Assembly (NCBI GenBank): GCA_024640185.1 | Contig: JAHEFN010000107.1 | Coordinates: 1 to 7,515 of the forward strand | DNA: 7,515 bases | Direction: 5' to 3' | Source of the DNA: Gemmatimonadota bacterium | Lineage (GTDB): Bacteria > Gemmatimonadota > Gemmatimonadetes > Gemmatimonadales > GWC2-71-9 | Shown: piece after piece, positions 6,006 through 7,515 of the stretch | How the letters are laid out: each line of letters opens with the position of its first letter | Position numbering within the stretch: the stretch's first letter is position 1 | Notes under the pieces: model-generated | Told to the model about the DNA's origin: nothing | The model's input: only the letters and a program-made list of their open reading frames with translations | Databases searched by the model: none | Position numbers and translations under genes: made by a program

Positions 6006-7223
6006 ATGCTCATGAATGCTGCCGCGGTCGGTCTCCGGACCCTTGCCGCCAATCCCCTGCGGACCTTCCTCTCGGCCCTCGGCGTGATCATCGGAACCGC
6101 CGCACTGGTGGCCGTCCTGGCCCTCGGCGACGGCATGGAACGCTTCGCCCGTGAACAGATCTCCAGCAAGACCTCGCTGCAGCTCTTCATCGTTGCCCCG
6201 CAGACGGGGAACCGGGTCGACGGCGTCTGGTTTCCTCGGGCGGATACGGTGGCCCTGGGACCCGATGACCTTACGACTCTCTCGGCCCGCCTGACCAGTG
6301 GCGTGACCCTCTCCCTGCGACGGTCGGGAGCCGCCGAACTCGGCGGCCTGATCACCGACTCGATTCGGGCCGCCCGGGTGGAGGCGATTCTTGGGGGGCT
6401 TCAGGTCGTGCCGGACTCGCTGTTGGTGAGTGGCCGATTCCTCACCGCGGCCGAGATGGCGGGCGACGCGCGGCTCGCCTTCATCACCCCTGACCTTGCC
6501 GCCCTCATCGACCCGACTGGCGAGGCGGTGGGCCGCACGGTGCTCCTCGCGGGCACGCCCTTCGAGGTCATCGGGGTGGCCGGGACCGTTGAGGCCGACC
6601 AGGTGAACCTCAGCGTCCAGGTGCCGTTTGGCGCCTATGCGGCGGCGGTCCTCCCCGGCCAGCACCAACCGGTCTCCATCGTGGGCACGGGTGAGCGCGT
6701 GGAGGAGATGGCGCAGGTCGTCGACACGGTCCGCGCATGGAGCGAGGGCCGCAGCCCGGATGGGCTGACCGTCACCAACCAGACCCGCTTCCTCGACGAG
6801 ATCAAGCAGGGGATGTTGATCTTCAAGTTGCTCATGGGGTCGATCACCGGGATCGCACTGATCGTCGGTGGCATCGGCATCATGAACGTGCTGCTCGCCT
6901 CGGTCATCGAACGGACCCGAGAGATCGGCGTCCGGCGGGCCGCCGGTGCGCAGCGGCGCGACATCCTGGCGCAGTTTCTTGCCGAATCGGTGGTCGTGAG
7001 CGGAGCCGGCGCCGTGGCGGGCCTGATGCTCGGGTTGGCGGCGGCCTTCGGCATCACTGCCTTCATCCGCAGCCAGAGTCAGGCGGATCTCTACGCCGCC
7101 TTCACGATCACGACAGTGGTGATCGCAGCCTCGATCGCCGTGGTGATCGGCCTGGTGTTCGGGATCTACCCGGCCCTGCGGGCGGCGCGGCTCTCACCGA
7201 TCGATGCAATCCGGACGGAGTAG
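6006..7223 (+). CDS. MacB/FtsX-type ABC transporter permease
   Basis: A 405-residue inner-membrane permease of the type VII (MacB/LolCDE-like) ABC class, which moves lipoproteins, drugs or envelope molecules using mechanical coupling to a separate or fused ATPase. The layout is textbook: a positively charged amphipathic start (LRTLAANPLRTFLSALG, 10-26), TM1 (about 22-41), and a large periplasmic MacB-type core (about 42-265, with SGRFLTAAEM at 142-151). TM2 spans 275-298 (IALIVGGIGIMNVLLASV), followed by the coupling-helix motif ERTREIGVRRAAGA (302-315). TM3 and TM4 follow, then GIYPALRAARLSPIDAIR (386-403). No ATP-binding domain is present, and no ATPase gene lies beside it in the window. 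The ATG at 6006 lacks a clear Shine-Dalgarno; ATG 6012 and GTG 5967 are alternatives. The C-terminus is tail to tail with the esterase gene. Confidence 0.92.
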   Translation: MLMNAAAVGLRTLAANPLRTFLSALGVIIGTAALVAVLALGDGMERFAREQISSKTSLQLFIVAPQTGNRVDGVWFPRADTVALGPDDLTTLSARLTSGVTLSLRRSGAAELGGLITDSIRAARVEAILGGLQVVPDSLLVSGRFLTAAEMAGDARLAFITPDLAALIDPTGEAVGRTVLLAGTPFEVIGVAGTVEADQVNLSVQVPFGAYAAAVLPGQHQPVSIVGTGERVEEMAQVVDTVRAWSEGRSPDGLTVTNQTRFLDEIKQGMLIFKLLMGSITGIALIVGGIGIMNVLLASVIERTREIGVRRAAGAQRRDILAQFLAESVVVSGAGAVAGLMLGLAAAFGITAFIRSQSQADLYAAFTITTVVIAASIAVVIGLVFGIYPALRAARLSPIDAIRTE

Positions 7224-7226
7224 GCG

Positions 7227-7515
7227 TCAGTCGGTTGGCGTCGCCAACGAATCCAAGACCGGGCCCAGCAGCTGCCAGACATTCTCCGCCACCCGACGCG
7301 ATCCTTCGACGTTGGGGTGAATGCCGTCGGCGAGGTTGAATCGAGGATTGCCGGCCACCCCGTCGAGGAGGAATGGCAGGAACAGTGCGTCGTGGTCTCG
7401 TGCCACGGCCGGGAAGAGCGCTCGGAAGCGATTGCCGTACTCGGCGCCCAGGTTGGGGAGCGCCTCCATCCCGGCCACGATCACAATCGGTCGGGGATCG
7501 AGTCGGTCGAGTCGG
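7227..7515 (-). CDS. tesA: TesA-like SGNH-hydrolase arylesterase/thioesterase (C-terminal part)
   Basis: The last 95 residues of an SGNH-fold lipolytic enzyme; the 5' part lies past the right edge and the frame is open to the end. Family members hydrolyse aryl esters and acyl-CoA thioesters, usually in the periplasm. The visible part contains VIVAGMEALPNLG, FLLDGVAGNP and the block V signature ADGIHPNVEGSRRVAENVW. In that signature the Asp and His of DGIHP are two members of the catalytic triad. The nucleophilic Ser (GDSL block) should lie outside the window. The stop (TGA, 7229-7227) is separated by 3 bp from the stop of the convergent ABC permease gene, with no terminator hairpin between them. 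The family is clear; the exact substrate is not. Confidence 0.88.
   Translation of the reverse strand, partial: RLDRLDPRPIVIVAGMEALPNLGAEYGNRFRALFPAVARDHDALFLPFLLDGVAGNPRFNLADGIHPNVEGSRRVAENVWQLLGPVLDSLATPTD

Overview
The window is GC-rich bacterial DNA with a strong third-position G/C bias, which opens many false antisense frames. Several features suggest a Gram-negative, diderm organism, most probably Gemmatimonadota or a relative such as Acidobacteriota: secreted proteins resembling the GWxTD family, an OmpA-type protein with an outer-membrane barrel, and a further predicted outer-membrane barrel. This assignment rests on family distribution and composition, not on a marker gene.

Layout, left to right. 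(1) Positions 1-3337 hold three minus-strand genes for exported proteins. In order of transcription they are a 225-residue predicted outer-membrane barrel (2660-3337), a 283-residue secreted GWxTD-like protein (1636-2487), and a larger paralogue with an added helical-repeat region (1-1534), which runs off the left edge. (2) Positions 3338-3623 are a divergent intergenic region with the window's most AT-rich stretch, two candidate sigma-70-like promoters and two small dyads. (3) Positions 3624-4844 (+) encode an OmpA-family protein with the architecture signal peptide, barrel, Ig-like domain, 15-proline linker and peptidoglycan-binding domain. (4) Positions 4854-4899 form a long perfect hairpin, a good bidirectional terminator between convergent genes. 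(5) Positions 4909-5910 (-) encode an AI-2E/PerM-family membrane protein. (6) Positions 6006-7223 (+) encode a MacB/FtsX-type ABC permease with no ATPase gene beside it. (7) Positions 7227-7515 (-) are the C-terminal part of a TesA-like SGNH arylesterase/thioesterase, tail to tail with the permease and 3 bp away.

The common theme is the cell envelope: two outer-membrane proteins, two exported proteins of unknown function, two inner-membrane transport-type proteins and a probable periplasmic esterase. The least understood part is the left third, where two diverged GWxTD-like paralogues lie co-directionally behind a barrel gene. Both carry an LDDR motif where the family signature is expected, and both have a C-x6-C pair. 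I see no CRISPR array, phage, IS element, toxin-antitoxin pair or RNA gene, and nothing that firmly establishes a new defence or mobile system. Most intergenic gaps are about 60-290 bp, apart from the 3 bp between the last two genes, and no stretch over 300 bp lacks a gene.
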